This document shows positions 1 through 13,314 of a DNA stretch of 64,000 nt, in pieces. Source of the stretch: Stercorarius parasiticus. Taxonomy: Eukaryota; Chordata; Aves; Charadriiformes; Stercorariidae. A model generated the notes under the pieces. The model had not been told where the DNA came from, searched no databases, and saw only the letters and a program-made list of their open reading frames with translations. The stretch lies in NCBI GenBank assembly GCA_013396915.1, contig VWZL01001363.1:597140-661139 (forward strand). Direction: 5' to 3'. The first letter of the stretch is position 1; each line of letters opens with the position of its first letter. A program made the translations under genes and the position numbers.

Positions 1-2817
1 GAAAATGTCATACAACCTTACTTTATGCCTCTCTCTTCTCCCACACCTCATGTGTATGTTTTTAAATCCTCTTAGGGAATGGATTTTTCACTTTCTGCAT
101 GAAGACAGTGTCCATTTGTTGTTGTTGCCACTGCAATGGAAATAGGCATAGTAATAAATATTGTCAGAACCCATAAAACAAAGGAATCATAGCACTGAAC
201 AGAAAATATAAGACAGTTATAGAGGTGAGATTGTTGCCCTCCTTGGCCCAAAAAGCTGGGCACAATTGAGGACCTGAGAGTTTTTCTAGTTGGGAGGAGC
301 AACCGATGATGGATTCTGTTAGCTGTTGTGTGCAAATCTGGCTTATTTACAGGAAAAGTGCTAAATCCTGTTTCTCCAAGTGCCACAGAAAGAACGATAA
401 GTCATATCCTTGCTTGCAACTCAAAGCCTACCCACTAGCAAATTATCTGGAAAAAGGGCCTCTACCTTGGTTTCTGTTGGGGCCACCCTGACAGTTTGTC
501 TCTGGCTGTCCTCCGCATTTTTGCTCTGCTGTTCTCTGTTATGCATTTGCCATACTTCCACATTAACGCTGTCTGTTTCCATTACCGTAAACAAAGAGAT
601 ATTGAACTGCTCCAGCCACCAAGAAGAGTGGCTGGTGTGGCCTCCAGCGTAGCAGGAAATCAAGTTAGGAAAGGAAGAAAAAGCTAGAAGAAACTGCAAG
701 TCCAGTTTGTCAGCCATGACTGTGGGCGGCTTCACAGGAAAGGAGGGGAAAATATTATTCCTCAGTTTGTGAAGTTGATGCCAAGAAGTGCACATTTCTG
801 GAAGAATCTGTGCAGCGCGGGAGGGTCTTGGTAATAACAAAAGCGTTCACTCCTCTAACCTGCTTTTCTTCTGTACCTTGGCCTTTTGCCCTCCCTTCAA
901 GGAAAAACACATGTTCTACTGCTGAGAATGCTTTATTAAGTCTTTGTAACACTTGTCCCGCTGCCTCCATGCACATACGCAGAAAGGTTTCATTATCCGG
1001 TCCCTAGATATGTAATTGGGGCAACATTCTCCAAGGAAATAATATGATGTAAAATTTCTACTGAAGAGATCGCTGAGTGCAGAGTGGGAAAACTTAGTCA
1101 CAGTTCTTTGAAACCCTCCATGATACAAGAGAATTTTGCCTTTTCCGTTTCATTACTAGTCAACATTTGTTTGTGGGGATCACAGGGGTTTCTTTAATCA
1201 GTCTAATCTATTATTTTGTATTTTATGTTAATGCAAATAAATGAAACGGCTTGGATTAGGGGATGATATTAATAAAAATACTGAGAAATCTCTGGAAACA
1301 TTTTGGCTCTCAAAAAACCAGTTTCATTTAAATAAAAATGAAGCACCAAAGCAGCAAAATAAAAATCATTAAGTAAAGTGATGTTATAAATAATGCTGCT
1401 GAAAGATTTTCTTGACAAGTAAATGTATGGACACATTCACAATACAAGGGCTTATAAATAGCTCTTCTGGCATTTCATCATCTTTCAATCACACTAACTT
1501 ACAGCATGTATGCTTACTGCTCTCTGGGATTGTACAAGAGACAGATGGGGAGCTAGAAAGTAGGTTTCTTTTAAAGATATTGCGGTGTGGCTATCATTGT
1601 GAATGTATTACTGGACCTTATTGTTTTGGGGTAGTTGGAATTGCAGTGGTTATCTCTAACATGTTTTCTTTTTTTTCTCTCCTTCTTTCTTTGCTCCCAT
1701 CCACTTGTAAAGTTAGACGTGGATTCTGTATTTGTAGCAAGCTGAGCAATGTAAAATAACTACTTTAATATCCTTGAAGCCCCAAAATGTGTTAGCACTT
1801 TTTTCCAGTGACCAGATAAAAAATAGGGATCTATATGTTGGTATTCCAGCAAATGCAATTTCATTGTCTGATGATTTCTAGCTAGCCAACCATTACACAA
1901 TTACTGTCCCATATGTATGCTATGCTAAAATACCACTTTGAATGAAGATTTTTTAGGTGTTACAATGTAAACAGGATTTCTTCTGAACTGTTGGAAGAGT
2001 TTAATTTTTGAAGTTTTTGTGAAGCCAGATAATGCCTAAGTCTAGTCCATTGACTGAGGTGTGGTGTGGAGCTCAATTTCAGTATAGCAAGAAAATGAAC
2101 GAAGCAGAAAATACCCTGTAATCACCCTGGATAACCTAAAGATACCTTTTACTTTGTGTCACAGGGACAGGGCGGGCGTATTCAGATCTACGTGAGAAAC
2201 CTTGCATCCTGAAAGACTTTGTACCGTAGCTCTGTGCCAGTTCTCCTCTGGAGGACACCACCAAGGAGCCACTCCTGTTGAGGGGTTGGGAAGAAGGGTC
2301 GCACTGGGCCCAAGGCTGACTGATGTCCCGCACAGTTCCCACCTGAGCCTAAGCAGTGGGGTTATAGTTTAAAGTAATACTGCTATCCTGCATTGCCGCA
2401 GTACTCATCCGTCACCACTGTGGAACCATTGGAAACTTCAAGAGCAATCCTTAGCCTCATTCATTATCGTATTTGAAGTGGGTTGAATCTTCTCTGTTAC
2501 AAACTAAGATAAACTTAAGGTTTCTAAAACTTTCACACAACACAGCGACAATTTTTTTGTTGTTGTTTTGGATCAATTTGAAATGCCAGTAATTTATCTT
2601 TAATCTGTATCATTAATATAAATAAATACTGTTTTAAAAGTCAGTCACAATCTAAAAATCACACATTTTCATTTTAAATAACTTTGCAGGAGGACATCAT
2701 AAAAAATTGCAAAATGGATTTTAAATGTCATTTCAAGTCATTAAATTTATTGAAATTAATCCTTTTCCAAACAAAAAGAAAGATTCAAATTGAGAAAATT
2801 TTCTTCAACATTTTTCC

Positions 2818-2905
2818 CAGTAAATTTCTAATTAAAATTTAGAATTAGAATTAGAATTAGAATTTTAGAAATTCCTAATTCTAATTTCTAATTAGAAATT
2901 TACTG
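2818..2905. repeat. AT-rich inverted repeat with TTAGAA-type core
   Basis: The arms at 2818-2833 (CAGTAAATTTCTAATT) and 2890-2905 are perfect 16-base reverse complements. The sequence between them consists of reiterated AGAATT units followed by their approximate complement, so the fold-back extends inward with a few mismatches. It resembles a tandem hexamer that has been inverted on itself. No transposon ends or target-site duplications are evident. Confidence 0.85.
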
Positions 2906-5812
2906 TAGAAAACTGCTTCTATCTCTGGAGCAATAAAAATTGGAATGAGAATTTTTATACTGATCATAGTTATCAGAAAGAAAGATGTTTTTTCTGACTC
3001 AGAGAAGTAAGACAAAATAGTCTGCATTCCTTTCAGATTTCCTAGGCAATTTGCTTAACCTTCATATGAGACCTCCTCCTCATCTACAGAAATGAGGCAA
3101 CAGCTCCCTTTCCGATATTGTCATGAGCATTAATCCATTGTTCCGGTACAAAGTAAATCCACAGATTAGGGGCTGAAGCAGTTGTAACTATTCCATGAAA
3201 TAAAATTTTGTCTTCCACTGCGGTTTATGTAAAAAAATTTAAAAAGTAACATTTCTAAATTTTTGATCCTTACGAGAAGTTTTTGTTTTCAGAATGGAAC
3301 TGATATAGCATGCTATCTTGCTGCAGTTATGTATTCATAGTCATAAATTGTAAATGTTTTTACAAGTATAAATAACATTATTTGAACAATTTGAAAAAAA
3401 AAAATCTAAATTCAAGTCTAAAATAATTTTCTCCTTGGGGCCTGCATGAGAGGACATCAAGTATGCACACTGGATGCAATGAACGTTGTGGTTGCTCAGA
3501 ATCTTGTCCTTATCTTCTCCTGAGGTCAGAAGCCTTATGCTTCTCATTTCTCTTGCAGGAGTCACAGAGTGGCCAGTTATTTAGTTGAAAGCCTGGTTTT
3601 ATTAACAAAATCTTGCATTCCTGTACTGGAAAACAGCCCTTACTATATGTAATAGTACTATGCTCACCTGTTAAAAGCTGATTTTCTGTTCCATGATCAA
3701 ATTGTCCCATGACTCCAAATCAAAGAAAAATACATGAAGAAGAAGTCTTTAAATCAATTACTGTCCTGGATCATTAGACTATTACAGAAATGTCCGAACT
3801 TCTCAATTAATCTTGAAGAGAAATGAAATTGGTCACTGGACTGCAAGAATCCAGTAACAGTTTTGTACTCAATTGAGTTACTGGATAACATACAATGTGA
3901 TTTGTAATGTATCTGAACCCAAGCTCAGATATGAACAAAGACAAACAAGCTTTTATTCTTGGTTGCCTACCAAATTTTTTATTGGAAGACATCCCAAGTG
4001 AGCTACCCCAGCTTAGTATTACATTTGCTATTTTGCATTCATGGGAGGTATGACTACACAAAGTAAAAAAATATATGAAACAAAAGGGATTCATTTCCTG
4101 GCAAATTTCGTTTTCATATCGGAGTTGTTTTTCTCTAAAAATACCCTCAGATTATTAAGTAATTGAAAAGTAGGCAGCCTCTGATCCTTCTCTTTCTCTT
4201 TTCATCAGTAATTGAGAGCCTGGCTACAACACACCGCGTATGAAAACTGTTTAAATCCTTTTGTGGAACACCTTTCCATACAAATAGGCAGTTTAGCACA
4301 GAGGAGGGCCTGTTACAACGTGCAAGTAAATTTAATTTCTTACAGAATTTATAGTATAAACTAACTATAATTATCCTTGGGGGGAAAAGAAGTGAATTTT
4401 AAAAAGAAGTAAGGATGATCTTCTAATTTAGCAAAGTCTGGATTTTCAGATAAGGAATCACATTTGGGCTCCATATGACTGTTAAACATGCCAAATTTAA
4501 AATGCCAGAGATGTCTAATTCATGCTGCAGACTAGCGATAGTATACAGTCATTATGCCAGTTAGATGGAAACCATTTAAAGGGAAGATAAAACAAAGAGT
4601 GGGATGGTATATAAAGACCATTTTAACAGTGCGACAGAAGAGTATGATCCCGTATTTTCCTCTATTACGGGAACTGCACAGTTTATTTTAAACCTAGTAA
4701 ACAGAAGCTGCAACTGTTTACCTTATGTTTCATATCCACCTTTGGAAAGGACTGAGGCCTAACGTCCTGATTTTCTCACTGATGAAACTGCAGCTGCAGA
4801 AATGGCAAAATGTTGCACTGGATACCTGCAGTTTCTTAGAAAGCTTCCCGAGATTGTCCACCTGTGAGCTGCCTTACACAGCAGCACCACAACTCTGTAC
4901 ATCAGGATCATCCTATGTACGGGCAGCGGCACCTGAAGAGGTGACCATGTAGAAGAAGTACCCCAAGAAGGTCAAGGACTTTTGGATACTCTGTGGTGGC
5001 ACAGTCTGTTCTTCACAGATGTTTGCTGGATGAAATGCCTTGTGGAACATAGACCCTTCCTCCTTTTAAGACCTCTGTGGAGCTATAGAGAAGGAATGGC
5101 AATAAAGACACAAAATAAGGCAATGATACTTTAACAATCATGCAAATATCTCTCCACTGCATGGGTTCTTTTCCAAAGGGATTTTGGCTAGTATAATAGC
5201 CACTAGGAAATTGTAGTTATAGATGAAAAAAGTAGATAAGAGCTGTCTTTATGTGGATCAAATAACATCATGCCCAGAAGGCACAGCTGCCTCAGGGTGG
5301 TTTGCCATATCTTCCCTTAGCTGCCCATTACAGGGAAGCTGTGCATTACACTGCATACATTTGTTTACTCAAGTGGAGCCAGATCCTTAAAGAACTTGCA
5401 CTTGAAGCACTGCCTTTCTGCTTCCCTAACACGGGCCACTCTGGAAAGCAGCTTAAATCGATGTCCTGGTTTCAGGTAAAACAGAAACAATTTTCTGTCC
5501 AGTAATTTTACTTTTCAGCTAAACCTCTTCTAACTAACTGTACTCTCTGAAATTAATGGCATGTTTTTCAGAGTGTCAGCTTCTAGCAGAGATAAGGTGT
5601 GATGTTTATAATTAATACCAAGGAATGGTATGCAGAGAAGCTCCTGCTTATACTTGCTGTAACAACCAAGGTCAGCTGATTTTGTTGTTTGCCCTGATGG
5701 AGGGTCAGAAGCAGAAAAGCGTAGAGGGGTCCCACCTGCAGGGAGGAGCGGACAGGACAGGTGACCCAAAACTGACCAACAGGGCATTCCATCCCATCTG
5801 CCCTATGCTCAG

Positions 5813-5819
5813 TATAAAA
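5813..5819 (+). promoter_or_regulatory. TATA box of the solo LTR
   Basis: TATAAAA lies about 350 bases into the LTR, after the motif TGACCCAAAACTGACC and the sequence ATGCTCAG. This is the position expected at the end of U3. Transcription from it would run in the same direction as GABBR2. Activity cannot be judged from sequence. Confidence 0.6.
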
Positions 5820-6084
5820 GCTGAGGGATCAAAGGGATCAGTCTCTTTCTTCAATGGCTGGCGTCTGAGGAGGACCCTGCCTGTTCATCTGCCTTTGATC
5901 CCGATCTGTGTGTTCCTGAATGCAGTTCCTGAGTTCAGCTCCCATCCATCACTGAGTCCAGTCTGGGACTTTCCCAGTGCCTGCCAGTGACGTGATCGTC
6001 ATCCTGGGAGCTCAATGCGGATTCTGTATATTGTATATATATTTTTTGTATATTATTATCTTTTCTTTTCATTATTAATATTTC

Positions 6085-6090
6085 ATTAAA
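6085..6090 (+). promoter_or_regulatory. ATTAAA poly(A) signal of the solo LTR
   Basis: ATTAAA lies about 270 bases after the LTR TATA box, inside an AT-rich tract and ahead of a CT-rich segment. This is the usual order of R and U5 in an LTR. Being in sense orientation within a GABBR2 intron, it could in principle cause premature polyadenylation. Confidence 0.5.
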
Positions 6091-9000
6091 GTAGTCTAGT
6101 TTCTTTTCAACTCCTAAGTCTCTTTCTCTCCCCACCTTCTCTCCTTGAAGGGAGAGGTTGGGCGGACCATCTGTCATTTGTTTTAGTAGCCAGTCTGGCC
6201 CAAACCATGAGAACTGGACATGTAGTTTTGTGTTGCAATCTACAGAGACATGACGAAACTGAGAGTGTCATTGCTGCTCAGTTAATTTGAGGAGGTATAG
6301 AAAGGCAGGCGGCACTCAGCAGTCTCTGTCGATGCCCCTGCAAGTCTCTCCTGCAAATTTCCCTGCTGGTTCCAGGTGGTTTTGAGCTTCACTCCTCCCT
6401 CTGGCACTACCCACCTAAGCCATGTCTCACCTATTATGACAAGGATCTGCCAGCTCACCAGCAGACTGAAGAGCAAAGAAAATGAAAAGGCAACAAAACT
6501 ACAAAGTGACTAATAATAATCTGAACATGCACCGAAAGGGGATATAACATTCTGTAGGTAATCTGTTTACTTGGATTGCTATCTAGACCTACCAGATCTG
6601 AAGTAAAACAAGCATTTTACTGGAGATGATACACAACTCTTGTATGAAGTGAACAGATTAAACTGTTTATGTTCAACTGCTGAAAACACTCCAGGAATTG
6701 ATGTCAATGTCAGAAACCCTATTAGGTTTCAGAAGAGGTAGGAAAGCTTCAGCCTAATCACAAGATAGGAGGTCGTCAGGCTTTTGAGAGTGACATCTGA
6801 AGGGCATTTAGATTGTTTTCTATAAAAGGAAAGGGCAAATTTCCAGTACATATATAATCACTGGTAGCATTTATGTTGTCATCCTCTCTAAAGCAGTAAC
6901 AAAGTGCACAAATGGTGGATGATTAGAGAGGTCAGTGAAGTGCTCCATTCAGCTGTAATTGTAGCGTTTTTAAAAATTCTTTTGACAGCAGAAAATATCA
7001 TATGTTTTTTTAACCCAGCTTTTTTCCATGATTAGTTAATTCATGCAAAATCAGTGAAGAAACAGAATGGCAAATTAAAAGCGGTAAAAGAGGAATGTCA
7101 TTTTGCAGTAGCGGTAAGTAATCAGCAAAATCAGTTCACTGTAAAATTACTGCTACCTGCCAATGCTTAACTCCACATGCAAAATTTTGTTGAAAATACT
7201 ACCACCTTGCACATCTGGAAAGTGCTTTGAAAAAATGATGCTCCATGTACACTTTTGCTGATGCTGCAATCAGTATTCTCTCTTTTCCTGCTCCCCCTAG
7301 AGCACTTCACAGGAATTTCTTATCTCACATAGAAAATCTGAATACACGGTTTTATTTAATTAACATATTTTTTAAACCATCATTGCCTTATAAAATCTGG
7401 CAATCTTTCTACTAAGGAAATGATGCGACTTCTTTCTCTCTAATCAGATTTGAAAACAAATTATGTTTTCCATTTTGTCATTTCCCTGCCCAGGTCTCTC
7501 AGTTTTGATTAACGAATGGACATGTGCTTTCCAATTTTGAAGCGAATTTGCGTTAGAGAATAAACATATAGTGAAAATGAAAAGAAAATCTGCCACTGAC
7601 CAAATAGGAGTTTGCATTTCGGTAATATTCTTCAAAATAAGGAATAATTTTAATTACCCATAGTTGCCTAAAAGTGGTGGAATGCTTCGGTCTTAAGTGT
7701 GAGTGGAGGTTTCAGTCCAGGGACAAGGGAAACAAAAGACATGACATCATGCATCCCACCAAATGGAAATCTCCATCATTTATAAACTTTCTTGTTTCAC
7801 AAAAGTACAAAACTGAAATAGAGGGAATACATGGCAGAAAGGATGTAGAACTGGGGAAATAAAGAGACAGTCCTGTGCTGACTGACCATTGTGAAGGAAA
7901 AAAAAAAAAAAAAAGACATTATGATGACTACAAGCTTAAATTTTATGTTTCCAGACCATGAAGGATGCAACTGTTGGCACACTGTCATTCAAAGATGGAA
8001 AAAAAAAGTCTTTATAGCAGGCTCAGATGTAGTTTAGAATTTCAGAAAAATGTAGTACAGTCCTGTTCATACATCAGTTACACATTCAGAGCTATAATAC
8101 AATGATTTGTTATGCGAACTTTACTTCGTACTACTCAAAAATGGTGTTGAACATAGCAGGTTGTGACTTTGACATGAAAGAATATTTCCCTTTCAGTGCA
8201 CCCAAATTTTAGCATTGGGCTTTTGTCATTGATGAGGGAGAATGAGGTAGTTTAACTGATCCCCAGACAAACATCCATAGCATCTTAAATGTTGTGATGC
8301 CACTTAATGTTTGCAGCCATTTCAGTTCTTCAGCTAATGGTTGTGAGCTTGCCATCAGCAACTGTTAGGGTGGAGTCACAAGGTCTCTGGGAGAGTTAGG
8401 ATTGCCTTCTTGGTTTTTAGTTTATTTTATTTTGCGACACCTTTTTTTCAAAGATCTTTATTCTGCTGCTCAGGGTTTCTACAGAATTCCAGGATAAGAA
8501 AAGGTTTTACTTGTTAATGTCTTGCCTACTGTACGATTTGCAAAGAAAGTTGCAAATCCTTTGACTGTGCAGTGCGTAGCACAAGGTTGGTTGGGTTTTT
8601 TTTTTTATTCCCCCCATGTCTACCTCCTTGTTTGTTACATTATCTTTTTACAGTGTATGAGGTCAGGGGCAATGCAAAAAGACTGATGGAAGAAACTGAG
8701 CTGTGGATTACTGCTGTGACCACTCAAATCCATAGAAAAATTCATATCAGCATCAGAGGCAGCAAGAATAAGCTTTAGGAAATTATTCAGATCTCTCTAA
8801 AGTCCTTCCACATACAATTCTTCATTTCAGTTGGTGAAAATGTGATTTTTCCTTATCTCATATAATAATCATTATACTTCTGCGTGAGACACTTCACATG
8901 TGTTATTCATCAAATAGAGAAATTGCAAAGCTCTCTGGGACAGCCAGGTACAGCAAATTATGTCTGAGTTGATCTTAGTTCAGCTGAAGTTCAGATCCAG

Positions 9001-10024
9001 TGTTTCAAAGTAGAATGGAAAAACATCTTTCTGTATTTCGGTGTATTCTGTATAGTAAAAGACACTGTAGGTACGCATACCTCAGAATAGCCAACAGGAG
9101 GATTCTGCAGTACCAAACTAAACCAGGATCTCTTAGAATCATATACAAGAGGCACCTTGTGTTCTTATACAGTGTACACCATTAAAAAGCAGTTGGACCA
9201 TACCCTACTATATATTCTAGCTGTAGACAGTATAGTGGCTAGTACCCGTTTGCTCTTTGTGTCAACTGTGGGGTTTTTTCCTGTTATAAAAAAAAAATCT
9301 TAAAAGCAAGAGAAAATGGGAGTTGTTCTTACACGTTTCTCTGAGTCATAATTGCAACTTCTCCCTCATACAAACAGTCCTGGTGATCTGCAAGTCCTCT
9401 TCATTCTGCACTTTTATACAATCTCCTTTTCAAAGTAAATGGAAAGCTGCAAAGCCTTCAGCAGTATTAAATTTTGCATAGACGTTCACTTGCTCTAAAG
9501 GAGTTTTTTTCCCAGATTTTTGATGATTTATACACTCTTCTAAACTACTGATGTAGTTTCCATAGTAAATGGTCTTTGATTTAGCTCGTGGTTATCAATG
9601 GAAAAACACGCGAAACGCAGCGATGTTTCATATGTTGTTTATCACCGTTTGCCAGTGACACGAGAACTGCAGGTGAAAGGAGGGGTGACTTAAAGCACAT
9701 TCATTTTCATGCCTCTGCATTCAAGCTGTTTGCCCTGTAGAAAAATGAGATGTCCTAAAGCTGATAAATGTGACTGACGCTGTTAAAGACAGAGGGACTT
9801 CAGACATTTTCTTCCTGGTTTGCAGTAGAGGTGACCTCACCCGGTGCTAGCTATCATGCAGTTGTTTCCTCAGATCTTTGCTTTTCACTGTGTTCCTTTG
9901 CAGGTTCATGGGTCTGCGGCCTTCACAAGTTACTTTAAAGTTGTCCACTCTGTAGTCTACACATCCGCGGTCTACTGAGAATAGATTTAAGTACCTCAGA
10001 GGTGCAAATACAAATGAAATCTGA

Positions 10025-10225
<201 letters not shown>

Positions 10226-11311
10226 TGAATTATATTTGCTTTCCTGATGGCTGGGAGTGGGTTAAAACTTCCTTGAGTACATCTGTTATAATTGGACCAG
10301 TTCTAAAGTTCGTTAGGTGGCAATATGGCGATATATGCATACGTAAAATAAATAGCACATTAATAGCACTTAAGCTGAATACTAAGATACACTGCAAACC
10401 AAGAAATTCAATAGTGAAAAGATGGGTCTATGAATGAGACAACTTTATAAATAAAGAAGACCGATCATCTGAATTCCTTTAGATTCTCCAAAAAGGTGGG
10501 ACTAGGTTATTCTAGATGTTTGCCTCTGACATGCAGATGTCCTTTAGGAACAGCCACAGGAGACGCAAGATGAATTTGGAGCCTGAATCAAAATGACCAT
10601 TCGTCACTGAGGTCCATCTCCACAAAAAGATTTAGTTACTAAAATGGACCTCAGGAACCAGGAATCCTGAACTTTGATAGTTTAAAAAAAAAAAACAAAC
10701 CCAACAACAACAAAAAAAAACACCTGTAAAAGTGACTATTAGTGATTAAAAGCTCCTAAGCCTCAAGGTTTTAAAAACATCTGATTTTGACAGCACTGAC
10801 CAGCTGAACACCTATCTTGAGCTGAGCCCCATCTGGATCCTAAACCTAGATGAACATTAGCTTACACTGCCCGAAGGGCTCAATCTGTTCTGTGTGTTTG
10901 TAGCATGCCGGTTTGTCAGGACACCCGTGAGAGACTGGGTCAGCTGCTTCCACTCGGCGTGGTTGGTGCTGCTGCCCCGGGGGAAGCCAGGGAGGGGGAG
11001 CTGCTGGTGCCTGGAGTCCTCGTCTTCCCTCTCCACAGCGAATGATCGCTTTGCTGGGCTGCAGAGCCCTGCTGCTTTTCATGCTGCTTTTTTTCAGGCT
11101 GAAAAATCTTTAAATACACAAAGTTCAACAGGAAGGGAGGAGAAGGTTGGTTTTTTTATTTCTAAGTAATCAGTAGCTTTGCAGTCAGTCTGGTCTGCTG
11201 GGGAGTACCTTCAGGCAGAGAAGGCAGTACCACCAAGTCTCTCCAGTTCCCAGGAGAGAGCTCTGATCCTGGAGCTGCCCAACAAAAGGAAGCCTTCCCA
11301 CCTCCCCATCT

Positions 11312-11347
11312 AAAAAAAAAAAGGAAAAAAAAAAAGAAAAAAAAAGG
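11312..11347. repeat. A-rich simple repeat
   Basis: Runs of A broken only by a few G bases cover this stretch. It follows a CT-rich segment. It could be an old retroposon tail, but no recognisable body lies beside it. Confidence 0.8.
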
Positions 11348-13276
11348 CAACTTTAGATGTAGGCACCTATTTTTAGGAGAATGTCCAAGCAGGCTGTGAA
11401 ACTAAGAGCTAGGACATACTTCTTCCCCCTAAAAGCATCATGAATTGGGAGAGATTCCACATCTAAGCCTTTCTTACTGGGCAGCTCTGAGTGGCTCTGG
11501 ATTCACAGTAGCCTCAGCATGTAGCACAGCATTGGGGGATTTTTGTTTTGAAGGCAAGGCAACCAGAAATTAGGAGCCATGACACTGACCAGCACTGGAG
11601 CCACAGTAAGGTATAACTGTCCACTGGCACAGAACATCATGCTTTATGCAAACACACAGCACACCACCCCAAATTGTGCCCGTGCCTTGTATATGGAGCT
11701 TCTTTGCACACCAACGAACTAGTCCAGCTCAAAACAGATCGTTGCAAATAAAAGGGAGCAAGGGCTCCTTCAGGTTGTCAAAGCCCCTGTATTGCAGGAG
11801 GAACCGTCTGCAGGTCCCCATGTGGAGCTGGGAGCTTCTGAAATTCCTACTTATATCGCTTGGTTTGATTCTTCCTAATCTGCGCAGTGCCAATTTCTGA
11901 TTTTGTCTCTTTTTTAAGCCAAATCTTCCAAAGAGACACAGCTAAACTGGAAACCATAGCTTTAGTACCCATTTGCTGGCAAGGTATTTAACTTTATTGC
12001 AATATTTACATTCTGTGTGGTGATGGTTTGTATCTGTTAGGTCATTTATTTCTCTTCAGGGATAAAGTTCTTAACTTTTCATCCTTTTACTAGTATATTA
12101 CTTTATTACTAGTTTGACATATCTGTCAGTAAATTCCTGCTCTTCACTTGGGAGAGTATTTTTCACTTTGCACATTTAATTTTACAAGATTTTTATTAGA
12201 TTATTTGTTATCAGAGTCAATATTTTCCATACTGTTGTTACTTTCCAATCTCCTTGCATAGAAATTTTGAACAGTTCATTTTGTGTTCTCCCAGGGAGAA
12301 TTTGCCAGTGTTCCTTATACAAGTGCTTAAGACATTTTTCTCTGTGGTTCTGTTTGAAAAGTAAACCAGTAAATATATTTGGTTCACTTAAAGCGGAGTA
12401 AATGAACAAATCAAATTAAAATCCCTTTAAAAATACTGAAGGATTCAAACAAACGGTGGGGTTTTCAATTAAAAATCTGTAACTTGTTGGTAAAGAGAAA
12501 ATAACACATATTTTAAAAATACATTCTCAGGTAATTTTCTGAGAAGTTTCTTTCAAGTTTGAGTCATGCTGGACAGTAGTCAAACTGCATTGGTTCTCGA
12601 TAGTCCTTTGCCCTAGATTGGTTTGTTGGCATGTATGTCGGACTGTTTTCTACAAGATATGTGACTCAGTTTGTTTAAGTTTGCAAATGCCGTTTGGCAT
12701 TACTCACTATACTTATTTCAGGCACACAGTGTTTCATAACCACCAGTGAAATATACACTTTTTATTACTCCAGTGCCCTTTGTATCGCATAAATCCCTGC
12801 ATACGAAAAAGGAAGATACTCTTCTGAATCACTTAAATAATTGCTATGGTGAGTTATATGAGGACGACAGGATTGATGCGTTTTACCTCACCACCAAAGA
12901 TGTTTCTGTACGCCACGCATACTTTGCCTTCAGAAGAAAAACCAGAACCTCTCATGTTACTGTATCATTTTATAAAGGTTTATCTAATAGGAAATTCCGC
13001 AGTTTGTGATAATAAAATACTTATCTGTAATTTAACATACTTTATACTAAAGAGCTAGTATGGCTAATTAGAGTGTAATGCAATATTTAAGGTGAAATGG
13101 CTTAATGATTTACTCAGGCCAAAATTATTTACAGTGACCTCTTGTTGTCTCGAAGTGAAAATACAAAAAAACTGTGTTAACCTAAAAAAGTGCTTTTCTT
13201 TTTTGGCCTGAAGATATAAAGCGATACTGTCCATTCTGATGACTTAAATGCACTGATGCAGTGAATAGATCACTCA

Positions 13277-13314
13277 GGGCAGGGCAGAGCACAGAAGGGC
13301 AGGAAAGGGCAGGG
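13277..13314 (+). repeat. GGGCA-type tandem with five GGG runs
   Basis: Five GGG runs start at 13277, 13282, 13297, 13307 and 13312, with spacers of 2, 12, 7 and 2 bases. The wider tract to about 13340 is a degenerate purine-rich repeat of AGGGCAGGGA type. One long spacer makes a stable G-quadruplex possible but not assured. Confidence 0.6.

Larger units (their letters stand above)
5462..6212 (+). mobile_element. Solo LTR of an avian endogenous retrovirus, sense to GABBR2
   Basis: The element begins with TGTCCTGGTTT and ends with AAACCATGAGA. These ends are imperfect inverted repeats of each other (9 of 11 bases) and match the TGTCCTGGTTT type of start I associate with avian LTRs. A TATA box (5813-5819) and an ATTAAA signal (6085-6090) lie in the right order on the + strand, marking U3, R and U5. 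A pyrimidine-rich segment follows, then a short purine-rich stretch near the 3' end. No internal retroviral coding sequence or second LTR is next to it, so it is a solo LTR of about 751 bp. The terminal CA is mutated to GA. The 6-bp flanks (5456-5461 and 6213-6218) match at only 4 of 6 positions, so a target duplication, if present, is decayed. The family name is not certain. Confidence 0.8.
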
